The notes under the pieces were generated by a model. It ran no database searches. It was not told the DNA's origin and saw only the letters and a program-made list of their open reading frames with translations. The translations under genes and the position numbers were made by a program. Below are positions 7,366 to 14,276 of a stretch of DNA of 34,939 nt, one piece after another (positions within the stretch are counted from its first letter, which is position 1; each line of letters begins with the position of its first letter). Source of the DNA: Thermoplasmata archaeon (GTDB taxonomy: Archaea > Thermoplasmatota > Thermoplasmata > Lutacidiplasmatales > UBA184); NCBI GenBank assembly GCA_021806135.1, contig JAJZYB010000019.1, positions 1-34,939 of the forward strand, given 5' to 3'.

Positions 7366-8312
7366 GCTCCCCCCCCTCGGTCCTCCCCATGGACCGCGTC
7401 CTGGACGCCGTGGGCGCCCGGGTGGTGGGGAAGACCGATGCCCTGAGAACGCTGGCGGCCGGTCTCCTGGCCGACGGGCACGTGCTCCTGGAGGACCTCC
7501 CCGGGCTGGGGAAGACCCTCATCGCCAAGTGCTTCGCCTCGGCCCTCGGCCTCACCTTCCAGCGGGTCCAGTTCACGGCGGACCTCATGCCCACGGACAT
7601 CACCGGGGGGGAGGTGTACGACCCGGGCACCGGGAAGTTCAGCTTCCGGCGCGGCCCCGTCTTCACCCAGGTGCTGCTCGCGGACGAGATCAACCGGGCC
7701 CCCCCCAAGGTCCAATCCGCTCTCCTGGAGGCGATGCAGGAGTACCAGGTGACCGCGGGGACCGGGAGCCTGGCCCTGGACCGGCCCTTCCTGGTCCTCG
7801 CCACCCAGAACCCCATCGAGCTGGAGGGTACCTACCCGCTCCCGGAAGCGCAGGTGGACCGTTTCCTCATGCGCCTGACGCTAGGGTACCCGGATGCCCA
7901 GGAGGAGCGGCTCATCCTGTCCCGACGGCGGGAGACCAAGGCAGAGATCTCGCCCCCTCCCCCCGTCCTCGGTCCGGGCGAGTTCCGGGGCCTGCAGCAG
8001 GCCGTGGAGGAGATCACGCTCGACAGCGCCCTGGAAGGGTACGTGGTGGACCTGGTACGGGCCACCCGGGAGGATCCCCGGGTGGAGGTGGGGGCCTCCC
8101 CGCGGGGGTCCCTCGCGCTGGCCAAGGCCGCCCGGGCCCGGGCCCTGCTGGAACGCCGGGATTACGTGGTTCCCGATGATGTGAAGGCGCTGGCCGTTCC
8201 GTGCCTGGCACACCGGCTGGTGATCCGCCCCGAGCCCTGGATCCGGGGGCTCCGTGGCCCCACGGTGGTCTCTGAGGCCCTCCGACGCGTCCCGGTCCCG
8301 AAGATCGAATGA
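7362..8312 (+). CDS. MoxR-family AAA+ ATPase
   Basis: 316 residues from a GTG that overlaps the previous stop by four bases. It has the MoxR/AAA_3 architecture: Walker A at about 44-52 (EDLPGLGKT), Walker B at 104-109 (VLLADEINRAPPK), sensor 1 in LVLATQNPIELEGTYPLPEAQVDRF, and the C-terminal lid with PRGSLALAKAARARALL. MoxR ATPases act as chaperone-like hexamers that help mature or insert cofactors into partner complexes. They are nearly always encoded with a DUF58 protein and membrane proteins, as here. Every core motif is present, so it should be active. Its client in this archaeon is unknown. Confidence 0.95.
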   Translation: MSSPPSVLPMDRVLDAVGARVVGKTDALRTLAAGLLADGHVLLEDLPGLGKTLIAKCFASALGLTFQRVQFTADLMPTDITGGEVYDPGTGKFSFRRGPVFTQVLLADEINRAPPKVQSALLEAMQEYQVTAGTGSLALDRPFLVLATQNPIELEGTYPLPEAQVDRFLMRLTLGYPDAQEERLILSRRRETKAEISPPPPVLGPGEFRGLQQAVEEITLDSALEGYVVDLVRATREDPRVEVGASPRGSLALAKAARARALLERRDYVVPDDVKALAVPCLAHRLVIRPEPWIRGLRGPTVVSEALRRVPVPKIE

Positions 8313-9657
8313 GGGGGGGCTGACCACGGCGACCCAGGACCTCGCCCCAGAGCCCCCCCGGACGCCGGGAACCCTGGTCTGGCGGGGCCGGGCCTTCCTC
8401 CTCTTCGCTTTGGCGGGGCTCGGGGTGATCCTGGGCCTCCTCTTCGCCTCTCCCCCGGCCCTCCTCCTCGCCGTCCCCCTTCTCGCGGCGCCCCTCTCCC
8501 CCTGGCTTCTCGCCCCCTCGGGCCGGACCGAAGCTACGGTGGACGGCAGCGTGGAGGATGTGGATGGGGCGCTCGAGATCCGGTGGACCGTCGGCCTCGA
8601 TCCCCCTCCATCGGGCGGGGTCGTCTCGCTGTTGGAAGAGGGCGTGCCGGGAGCCGAACCGCCCGAGCCCCTCACCGGGACCTGTGCCCTCTCCCCCCGG
8701 GGAACAGCCACGGTCCCCTTCCGCGTGCATCCCTGGCGCCCGCTCTTCCAGCGCGTGGACCCACCCCGGGTCTTCTGGCGGGACCCGCTCGGCCTGGCCG
8801 AGGTGGAGATCCGGGTCCGGGGGGAGGGGGTGCTCCTGGAGCGCTATCCGCCCGAACTCCGGCGCCTCCGTCAGGTGAACCTGCGACGGACCACTGTCCT
8901 CCCCGGGGAGGTCCGCTCCCAGAGGACAGGCACTTCAGGGGACTTCAACACCCTCCGCCCGTACTCCCCGGGGGACGGCCGGCGGACCATCAATTGGTGG
9001 GCCAGCGCCCGACGCGGCCAGTGGATGAGCAACGAGTACCTGGCGGAGCGTAGCGGAGAGCTCCTGCTCATCCTGGACCTCCGGACCGGAGAACCACCTG
9101 TCCCGGGTCTGGAGCATCTCCTCGGCGTGGGGAGGGCGGCCTGCGTGGGGATCGCCCGGGAACTCCTCCGGGAAAAGACCCGGGTGGGGCTCGCGCTCTT
9201 CACGGAGTTCCCCCAGGTGCTCCCCCTGGGCACCGGTCGGCTCCAACGGTACCGACTGGAGCAGATGCTCTCGGAGGCGAAGTCCACCTCCGCGGACCCC
9301 CCGGTGGAGCGGCTGGCCGTGAACCTCCGTCGCTCGGTCCCCGCCGGGACCCAGGCCCTCCTGGTCACCCCCCTGGAGGACCCGGAGACCCTGACCCTGG
9401 GCTTCTACCTGGAACGGCGCGGGTTCCCCACGGTCCTCCTGAGCCCCTCTCCTCTCTCCCTCGAGCAGGCGGCACTGGACCGGACCCATCCGGCCGGGGA
9501 CCTTGCCTACCGGCTGGCCCGGTTGGCCCGCCGGGCCCGTCTCCGCCAGGCCTGGGAGTACTCCCCCGTCGTCGATTGGTCCGAGTTCGAGACGCTGGCT
9601 CCCCTCGTGGAGTTCCTGCGTCGCCCGGCGATCTCCTCTGGAGGGCGACGGGTATGA
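8254..9657 (+). CDS. DUF58-domain membrane-associated protein
   Basis: 467 residues if started at the GTG at 8254. Two hydrophobic segments near residues 48-85 are followed by a beta-rich domain and the DUF58 signature TSGDFNTLRPYSPGDGRRTINWWASAR at roughly 227-253 (split: GDFNTLRPYSPGD, then RRTINWWASAR). A von Willebrand A-like fold follows (LLLILDLRTG). The start is uncertain: 8254 lies 58 bases inside moxR, while an in-frame CTG at 8320 sits just after the moxR stop behind a G-rich tract. The ATG at 8309 is out of frame. DUF58 proteins partner with MoxR ATPases. The stop overlaps the next start as ATGA. Confidence 0.9.
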   Translation: MAPRWSLRPSDASRSRRSNEGGLTTATQDLAPEPPRTPGTLVWRGRAFLLFALAGLGVILGLLFASPPALLLAVPLLAAPLSPWLLAPSGRTEATVDGSVEDVDGALEIRWTVGLDPPPSGGVVSLLEEGVPGAEPPEPLTGTCALSPRGTATVPFRVHPWRPLFQRVDPPRVFWRDPLGLAEVEIRVRGEGVLLERYPPELRRLRQVNLRRTTVLPGEVRSQRTGTSGDFNTLRPYSPGDGRRTINWWASARRGQWMSNEYLAERSGELLLILDLRTGEPPVPGLEHLLGVGRAACVGIARELLREKTRVGLALFTEFPQVLPLGTGRLQRYRLEQMLSEAKSTSADPPVERLAVNLRRSVPAGTQALLVTPLEDPETLTLGFYLERRGFPTVLLSPSPLSLEQAALDRTHPAGDLAYRLARLARRARLRQAWEYSPVVDWSEFETLAPLVEFLRRPAISSGGRRV

Positions 9658-10214
9658 CGCCCACCACCCGCCGCCTGGGTTGGTACCGCCCCACCCCGGT
9701 CTCCCTGGGGGAGGGTGCCGTTGCGTTCGCCACCTTGGGCGTGACCGCCCTCCTCGGCTCGTCCAGCGGCGAGCCCTACCTGCTCTTCTTCCTGATCCTC
9801 GCCGGGAGCCTGGCGGTGGTCTCCAGCCTCCTGCGGCGCCTGCCGGAACCGGTCCCGTGGGCCTACAGCCTGCCGCTGGCGCTCCTCTTCCTTGCCGAAG
9901 GGATCACGGTCCCTCCGACGGAGGACACGCTGGCCGGGGGCTTCCTCGCCGGCCTGGTCCTGCTCGCCGCGGTCACCCTCGCCTTGCCGTCGGAGCAGAG
10001 CGGGGGCCGGTCCCTCTCCCTCCTCCAGTTCAGCCTTCCCACGGTCTCGGGGGCCCTGGCGCTCACCATCGCCCTCGTCCTCTCCTTCCCCACGGTGGAC
10101 CTTCCCTACCTCCTCCTGCCGCTCCTGGGGATCCTCGCCGGGTTCGTCCTTCTTCTGGAGGGGGGTTGGGGAGAGCCCCAATCGAGCTCCTCTGGCCGGC
10201 AGGAGGCTTCTTGA
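9654..10214 (+). CDS. Polytopic membrane protein closing the MoxR operon
   Basis: 186 residues from the ATG at 9654, which overlaps the DUF58 stop as ATGA. An upstream ATG at 9576 is inside the DUF58 gene. About six hydrophobic segments are visible (roughly 20-36, 42-62, 68-86, 94-112, 121-144 and 148-168), joined by short loops. The C-terminus is Ser-rich. No family is recognised. By position it replaces the large membrane subunit, or the transglutaminase TgpA/DUF3488 part, seen in related MoxR-DUF58 clusters, but it has no enzymatic domain. It is probably a membrane anchor or channel-like component of the same complex. Confidence 0.75.
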   Translation: MTPTTRRLGWYRPTPVSLGEGAVAFATLGVTALLGSSSGEPYLLFFLILAGSLAVVSSLLRRLPEPVPWAYSLPLALLFLAEGITVPPTEDTLAGGFLAGLVLLAAVTLALPSEQSGGRSLSLLQFSLPTVSGALALTIALVLSFPTVDLPYLLLPLLGILAGFVLLLEGGWGEPQSSSSGRQEAS

Positions 10215-10431
10215 CCCGTGGCGGGATGGGGTCCCCCGGTCCCCCCACAAGGGGGATCCTGGATGCCGACGAAGGGTCCCTCCGGACCGTTCTGTGGGCG
10301 AGTCGCCCCCAGGGAATGAAGAGAGGACAACCCCGGCGTCCAACAGCCCCGACCGGGTCAGGGCGCGGAGGGGGCCGGAGGGCCCACCGTGAAGCGTGCC
10401 GTTGCGGTCGGGGGACACCGGGAGCCCCTCC
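10215..10431. other. Intergenic region after the MoxR operon
   Basis: About 217 bases with no gene I can support. A short hairpin-capable sequence (CCCCC, ACAA, GGGGG, around 10240-10254) lies some 30 bases beyond the operon stop and might mark transcript ends, but no clear T tract follows. I see no convincing TATA element before the gene at 10432. Confidence 0.35.
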
Positions 10432-11046
10432 ATGAGCCACCACGACACCCAGGCCCAGTACCTCGCCTCCCGGGAACGGCGCTGGGGAGGGGCCGTGGGG
10501 GGCCTCCTCCTCCTGGGCCTCGCCGGCTATTTCGTGGCCGAGTACGCCTACCTGGTGGCCACCAGCGATCACCCTGTGACCACGTTCTACCTCGTGCTCG
10601 CTCTCCTGGTGGGCTTCCTTTCCCTCGTCCCGTTCAGCATCGGCTTCCTGCGGCGGATGCACCCCACGTCCTTCGAGGTGCTTCCCGCGGGCCTGCTCCT
10701 CCAGTACCCGAAGGGCAAGGAGGTGAAGCTCCCGTGGGCCTCCCCCCCGGTGGACTACGCCTGGGATACCCGGGACGCACCGGTCTCCCAGCGGCGGCCT
10801 GCCGGGCTCGAGGTCCAGCTCTGGGTGACGCTGCCCGGACGCTATCCCGAGAGCACGCCCTTCCGGCCCCAGGAGCTCTTTGTCAGCGGGAGGGCCTTCG
10901 ACGAGATCCGGGCCCAGATGACCCGGGCGGGGTACCGGCCGGTCTCCCAACCGTGGCGGAAAGGCCGGCCCGGGAAGCTCGTACAGTTCGTCCCCCCCGG
11001 CAAGGAAGCCGCCCAGCCTCCTCCAATGCCCTTCCGCCGCTGGTAG
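10432..11046 (+). CDS. Unknown two-helix membrane protein
   Basis: 204 residues from the ATG at 10432; an earlier ATG at 10396 adds only twelve residues. Two hydrophobic segments (about 19-43 and 50-73) are followed by a soluble part. It opens with a beta-type pattern (HPTSFEVLPAGLLLQYPKGKEVKLPW), reminiscent of the PH-like domains that follow paired helices in bacterial membrane proteins, and contains FDEIRAQMTRAGYRPV. The end is basic and Pro-rich. I do not recognise a family; the PH-like suggestion is pattern-based only. It stands apart from the MoxR operon (217-base gap) and converges on the metal transporter gene. Confidence 0.7.
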   Translation: MSHHDTQAQYLASRERRWGGAVGGLLLLGLAGYFVAEYAYLVATSDHPVTTFYLVLALLVGFLSLVPFSIGFLRRMHPTSFEVLPAGLLLQYPKGKEVKLPWASPPVDYAWDTRDAPVSQRRPAGLEVQLWVTLPGRYPESTPFRPQELFVSGRAFDEIRAQMTRAGYRPVSQPWRKGRPGKLVQFVPPGKEAAQPPPMPFRRW

Positions 11047-11105
11047 CGGGCGGCGGTTCCCATCCCCCTCGGGAGGAGGCCCGCCGGGGCGGCTCCCGAG
11101 GGCCC

Positions 11106-12059
11106 TCAGCCCAGCGTACGGTTCGTCTGATCGGGAGGCGCGGTGACCTCTCGGTAAGCCTTCCAGATGCTGCTCCCGCCGATGATCCCCACCACGGCGA
11201 TGACGAGCACCGTGGCGTAGCCGATGGAGCTGAGGTTCGGGATGGGGTTCCCCGTGGACAGGGCCACTCCGCTCATCCAGGGAGCCGCGGCCACCACGGC
11301 CCCCACCGCCATGAACGCCAGCCCACCGAGGTACAGCGTGCGGGCGGCGGTGGAGCGGCCGATGCGCTGTATCTGGGTCGTGGTCAGGCGCTTGAGCCGG
11401 GCCAGCCGGGCGAAGAGGGCGCCGGTGATCACCTGCATGGTCATGGTCCCCAGGCCGAAGCTGGTGCCGACGAGCGCGGCCCACCAGACATTGGGCATCT
11501 GGGGGGCCAGGAGGAAGACGATGATGACGGCGAAGCCGCCGAACCCCCAGCCGGCCACGAACCCATGGAGCAGGGCCATGCGCAGCGGGACGGGCCTGAT
11601 CCCGGTCTCCCCTTCCTCGGCCACCTTCCGGGGCTTAGCGGAAGTGGTGTGGTGGCGGTGGTCCTGGAAGAAGCGGCCCAGGAGCCGTTCCAACGCGTGG
11701 TCCAGGGGCAGGTGGAGGTCGCTTCCCCGGACGAGGTAGTAGCCGGCCACGAGCATGACCCCGCCGACGACGAGGTAGACCGGGCCGTCCAGGTTGTAGA
11801 CGGCGTAGATGGAGGCGAGGCCCAGGAACCCCAGGGCGGTCAGGATGGACCGCTGGAGGGTGAAGCCGGAGGAGAAGACGAACCCCGCCTTCATTCCGCC
11901 TCGGCTGCTGTAGCTCCCGACCGAGTAGCTGAAGGTGATGGGCCAGGTGTGCTCATCGGGGGTGGCGCCGTGCATCAGTCCCAGGAGGAACCCCAGACCC
12001 AGGATGACCGGGATGGTGAGTCCTCCGGGAGGGTCCAGGAGGAAGCTGAGGTTCCACAT
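11106..12059 (-). CDS. NicO/RcnA-like nickel-cobalt (metal) transporter
   Basis: 317 residues, with about six to seven hydrophobic segments. The first helix region ends in GLMHGATPDEHTWP (H30, D35, H37), a variant of the HxxxPDH metal-binding motif of NicO and NiCoT transporters. A second His motif (LLHGFVAGWGFGG, about 164-175) lies in the second half. The central loop carries a His-rich patch (FFQDHRHHTT, 130-139), common in Ni/Co transporters. It lies nine bases downstream of the DtxR-type regulator gene and is surely co-transcribed, so metal-dependent control is likely. Whether it imports or exports metal, and which metal, cannot be read from the sequence. Confidence 0.75.
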   Translation of the reverse strand: MWNLSFLLDPPGGLTIPVILGLGFLLGLMHGATPDEHTWPITFSYSVGSYSSRGGMKAGFVFSSGFTLQRSILTALGFLGLASIYAVYNLDGPVYLVVGGVMLVAGYYLVRGSDLHLPLDHALERLLGRFFQDHRHHTTSAKPRKVAEEGETGIRPVPLRMALLHGFVAGWGFGGFAVIIVFLLAPQMPNVWWAALVGTSFGLGTMTMQVITGALFARLARLKRLTTTQIQRIGRSTAARTLYLGGLAFMAVGAVVAAAPWMSGVALSTGNPIPNLSSIGYATVLVIAVVGIIGGSSIWKAYREVTAPPDQTNRTLG

Positions 12060-12068
12060 GAGGCCCCG

Positions 12069-12500
12069 TCAAGCGCGCTCGGGCCGGCCCTGGCACGGGA
12101 CGATGGGCTGGCCGTGAGGGCAGGTGGGGGGATGTCCTTCGGACCGGCAGAGGCGGTCCACCGTGTTGTGGCCCAGGGCGAGGTCGATCTCCCGGGCGGC
12201 CCGGCAGGTCTCCTCCGGGGAGAACCCCACCCGGGCGAACAGATGCTCAGCCACCCGGTGGTGGCGCCGGTACTCCACGAGGGTGCTCCGCCCCCGGGGG
12301 GTGAGCCGGGACTTTCCCCGGCGCCGGGCGATGAGGCCCAGCGCTTCCAAGGGGGTCAAGTGCGATAGGGCGGAGGGGGGGCGGACCTTGAGGGCCGAGG
12401 CCACGCTCTTGAGAGGGACGGCTTTGATCGGGGTTTCCACGGCCGCGATGATCTCGAGGGTCTCCACCTGCCGGCGGGTGAGCCGCTGGAGCGTTTCCAT
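12069..12500 (-). CDS. DtxR/MntR-type metal-dependent transcriptional regulator
   Basis: 143 residues. Residues 1-60 form the winged helix (QVETLEIIAAVET..LKSVASALKVRPPSALSHLTPLEALGLIARRR). The C-terminal half has the dimerisation and metal site of the DtxR family: HHRVAEHLF, EETCRAAREID and GHPPTCPHGQPI. The His that normally follows the acidic residue in the primary site appears to be Leu (EIDL), so metal preference may differ from IdeR or MntR. There is no SH3-like domain, as in short MntR forms. First gene of an operon with the NicO-like transporter. Its ATG lies 26 bases from a palindrome that overlaps the TATA element, suggesting autoregulation. Confidence 0.85.
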   Translation of the reverse strand: METLQRLTRRQVETLEIIAAVETPIKAVPLKSVASALKVRPPSALSHLTPLEALGLIARRRGKSRLTPRGRSTLVEYRRHHRVAEHLFARVGFSPEETCRAAREIDLALGHNTVDRLCRSEGHPPTCPHGQPIVPCQGRPERA

Positions 12501-12518
12501 GGCGGGGGTCAGCGGATG

Positions 12519-12532
12519 CCCCTATTTTAGGG
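12519..12532 (-). promoter_or_regulatory. TATA element with overlapping palindrome (possible operator)
   Basis: Read on the plus strand it is CCCCTATTTTAGGG. CCCTA (12520-12524) and TAGGG (12528-12532) are inverted copies separated by TTT. The AT-rich centre lies about 26 bases before the regulator ATG at 12500, the position of a TATA box for a leaderless transcript. A palindrome covering the TATA box is a natural place for an autorepressor, and DtxR-family operators are AT-rich inverted repeats with short G/C-flanked arms. The operator role is inference. Further AT-rich sequence (GTAATTATTT, 12538-12547) lies just upstream. Confidence 0.5.
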
Positions 12533-12610
12533 TGCCAGTAATTATTTCCGTGTATCTAAACGTAGGGCTCGGGGAACGGCGGTTCCGCTGACGACGGCGG
12601 CGAGCGCAAG

Positions 12611-12630
12611 CCCCCCTACTTGTAGGGGGG
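12611..12630. repeat. Left-end palindrome of the TnpB element
   Basis: CCCCCCTAC (12611-12619) and GTAGGGGGG (12622-12630) are perfect inverted copies around TT, preceded by AAG. The right-end hairpin has the same nine-base arms, the same ACTTGT core and the same AAG prefix but different arm bases, so the shape rather than the sequence is conserved. Such sub-terminal hairpins are what Y1 TnpA recognises in IS200/IS605 elements. Confidence 0.75.
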
Positions 12631-12640
12631 TTAGCGAGCC

Positions 12641-12647
12641 ATTTATG
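12641..12647 (+). promoter_or_regulatory. TATA-like element before tnpB
   Basis: ATTTATG stands out in GC-rich sequence. Its centre is 40 bases before the ATG at 12684, allowing a leader of roughly 14 bases, and only 16 before the ATG at 12660, which would be too close. It therefore supports 12684 as the start. Confidence 0.45.
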
Positions 12648-12683
12648 CGGGATAGTTCCATGCCCTCCTTGCTACCGTCGAGG

Positions 12684-13916
12684 ATGTATCAGCCCAACAA
12701 GTATCGCCTCTACCCGTTCCCGAACCATGAGCGGGAACTCCTCGCCCAGATGGGCGAACTCCGATTCCTGTGGAACCACGCCCTCGAACAACGACAGGAG
12801 GCGTGGCGGAAGGAGAGGAAGTCCCATTCCTACGTCAGCCAGTGTCGGGACCTCACGCGGTGGCGGGCCTACGACAAGGGTGGCATCGGTCGAGTCTACG
12901 GTCACGTGGCTCAGGAGATGCTCGCCCGCCTCGACGACGGGTTCAAGCATTTCTTCCGGCGCGTGAAAGAGGGCGGCCGGCCCGGGTTCCCCCGGTTCAA
13001 GAGGGAGGTCACATCGCTAACCTACCCAGACTCGAACGGTTCCGCCGCCATCGTCCGTGGGCGGAACGGCACGCACCGCCTTCATCTATCGATGATCGGG
13101 GATGTTCCCATCAAGGTTCACCGTGCCCCGCCCGATGGCCGCATCAAGACCTGCACGGTGGAGCGCGAGGGCGACCGATGGTTCGCCGTCCTCACCTACG
13201 AGGTCGCCGACCCCGCGCTACCTGCTCCCACGGCGTCCGAGAGCCCGGTCGGCGTGGACCTCGGCCTCTCCCACCTCGCCATGTTGTCGACGGGGGAGAC
13301 GGTCGAGCCGCCGAAGTTCCTCCGCGCCTCCGAACTGCGCTTGGCCCGCGCCCAGCGGACCGTCTCCCGGAGGAAGAAAGGCTCCCACAACCGGGAGAAG
13401 GCGAAACTCCGTGTATCCCGGTGCCACGCGAAGGTGCGGGACCAGCGGAGGGACTTCGCCCACAAGCTCACGACCGGGTGGGCGAGGCGCCACGACCTGA
13501 TCGCGTTCGAGGATCTGTCGGTTCCGGAGATGCTCGGAAACCACCACCTCTCCAAGTCGATCTCCGACGCGGGATGGGGGATGCTCCGGCAGATGGCGGC
13601 GTACAAGGAGGCCCGGCGGTCGGGGCGCTACGTCGAGGTTCCCGCGAAAGGAACGACCCAGACATGCTCGAAGTGCGGACGCCTCGCCGATCCCCCGCTC
13701 CCGCTCCACGACCGGACGTACTCGTGTCCGTGCGGTCTTCGCCTCGACCGAGACCTGAACGCGGCGAGGAACGTCCTCGCCCGCGCGCTCGCCAAGATAC
13801 CCGGGGGCACCGGGGAATCCACGCCTGTGGAGACCAGACCTCCACCGCACCGCAAGGGGCGGCGAGTCCGGTCGTCGAAGCAGGAACCACTCTCGGATTC
13901 GGCGGTAGCACGATGA
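12684..13916 (+). CDS. tnpB: TnpB, RNA-guided RuvC-like nuclease of an IS605-group element
   Basis: 410 residues from the ATG at 12684. Earlier in-frame ATGs at 12645 and 12660 exist, but TnpB proteins normally begin close to the YKYRLYP-like stretch (here NKYRLYPFPNHE), and the TATA element at 12641-12647 lies 40 bases upstream. The RuvC acidic residues are all present: D192 (VGVDLGLSH), E276 (IAFEDLSV) and D357 (DRDLNAARN). A zinc ribbon has C328/C331 and C348/C350; the second pair is CxC instead of the usual CxxC. Length is typical, so the protein may be active. Its guide RNA would come from the 3' part of the gene and the right end. Confidence 0.95.
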   Translation: MYQPNKYRLYPFPNHERELLAQMGELRFLWNHALEQRQEAWRKERKSHSYVSQCRDLTRWRAYDKGGIGRVYGHVAQEMLARLDDGFKHFFRRVKEGGRPGFPRFKREVTSLTYPDSNGSAAIVRGRNGTHRLHLSMIGDVPIKVHRAPPDGRIKTCTVEREGDRWFAVLTYEVADPALPAPTASESPVGVDLGLSHLAMLSTGETVEPPKFLRASELRLARAQRTVSRRKKGSHNREKAKLRVSRCHAKVRDQRRDFAHKLTTGWARRHDLIAFEDLSVPEMLGNHHLSKSISDAGWGMLRQMAAYKEARRSGRYVEVPAKGTTQTCSKCGRLADPPLPLHDRTYSCPCGLRLDRDLNAARNVLARALAKIPGGTGESTPVETRPPPHRKGRRVRSSKQEPLSDSAVAR

Positions 13917-13949
13917 GTCCCGAGGGAAGCCCCCGAACTTGTTCGGGGG
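13800..13949 (+). ncRNA. Probable TnpB guide (omega/re) RNA region
   Basis: By analogy with IS605-family TnpB systems, the guide RNA overlaps the 3' end of tnpB and runs to the right end of the element, with the guide in the flanking DNA beyond. Here this stretch ends with the right-end hairpin (13930-13949). Structure upstream of the hairpin cannot be established by eye; the limits are approximate. Confidence 0.4.
13930..13949. repeat. Right-end palindrome of the TnpB element
   Basis: CCCCCGAAC (13930-13938) and GTTCGGGGG (13941-13949) are perfect inverted copies around TT, preceded by AAG and followed by AGGATGTCAC. It is the counterpart of 12611-12630. The element end, and so the point where a TnpB guide would begin, should lie within a few bases downstream, near TCAC at 13955-13958. 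Confidence 0.75.
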
Positions 13950-13952
13950 AGG

Positions 13953-14243
13953 ATGTCACATGCCCGACCCGGAACCCCCAGGGGTGGCCGCCGACGGGCC
14001 GTCCACGAGCCGAGCCCGCCGCCCCCCCGGCGCTGGAAGGCGATCCGGGAGGCGAAGGAAGAGGGCCTCTCCATCCTCGGTACCGTGCCCGGTGGTTCGA
14101 GCGGGCCCTCTCCGGTAGCTCTCCCCCTCCATCGGTCTCCCTTGGCGGGGGGCAGAGCCCCGCCGACCAAGCACTTAGCTCCCGACGGGGCGCGTCCACC
14201 TCGACCGCCCGGGGGACGGGCGTCCTACGGGAGCTCCTCATGA
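13953..14243 (+). pseudogene. Possible gene remnant beside the TnpB element
   Basis: The frame that starts at ATG 13953 contains, at about 14025-14100, a stretch with strong third-position G/C bias and protein-like content: RRWKAIREAKEEGLSILGTVPGG. Sequence on both sides in that frame looks non-coding. A different frame from ATG 13960 gives a plausible N-terminus (MPDPEPPGVAADGPSTSR) that runs into the same C tract. A frameshift in the run of seven C near 14023 would join them. This may be a gene broken by the insertion, or a chance open frame; no family is recognised. Confidence 0.25.
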
Positions 14244-14249
14244 TTTAAG
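14243..14249 (+). promoter_or_regulatory. TATA element of the small membrane gene
   Basis: ATTTAAG is centred 31 bases before the ATG at 14277, giving an almost leaderless transcript. Confidence 0.5.
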
Positions 14250-14276
14250 AGCCGGACGGCCTCCTCCCTCGTTGCC

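Larger units (their letters stand above)
12590..13960 (+). mobile_element. IS605/IS1341-type element carrying only tnpB
   Basis: A complete tnpB is flanked by two palindromes of the same design: 12611-12630 before the gene and 13930-13949 after it. No Y1 transposase (tnpA) accompanies it, so movement would need TnpA from elsewhere. The right end (GGGGG, then AGGATGTCAC) resembles ends of archaeal IS605-group elements. The outer limits given here are estimates; neither the target site nor a clean left boundary can be fixed by eye. The element lies between the promoter of the metal-regulator operon and a small membrane gene. Confidence 0.75.

Noticed and set aside
10063-11484. A 473-residue minus-strand frame across the MoxR operon end and the unknown membrane gene
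   Set aside because: It is low-complexity Gly/Pro/Arg sequence antisense to two better-supported genes, with no family signature.
10389-12368. A 659-residue plus-strand frame over the region of the metal operon
   Set aside because: It runs antisense to the NicO-like transporter and regulator, which have clear motifs, and shows no domain itself.
14088-14105. GGTTCGAG at 14095 looks like a tRNA T-loop
   Set aside because: No acceptor stem, anticodon arm or D-arm can be arranged around it. No tRNA gene was found in the window.
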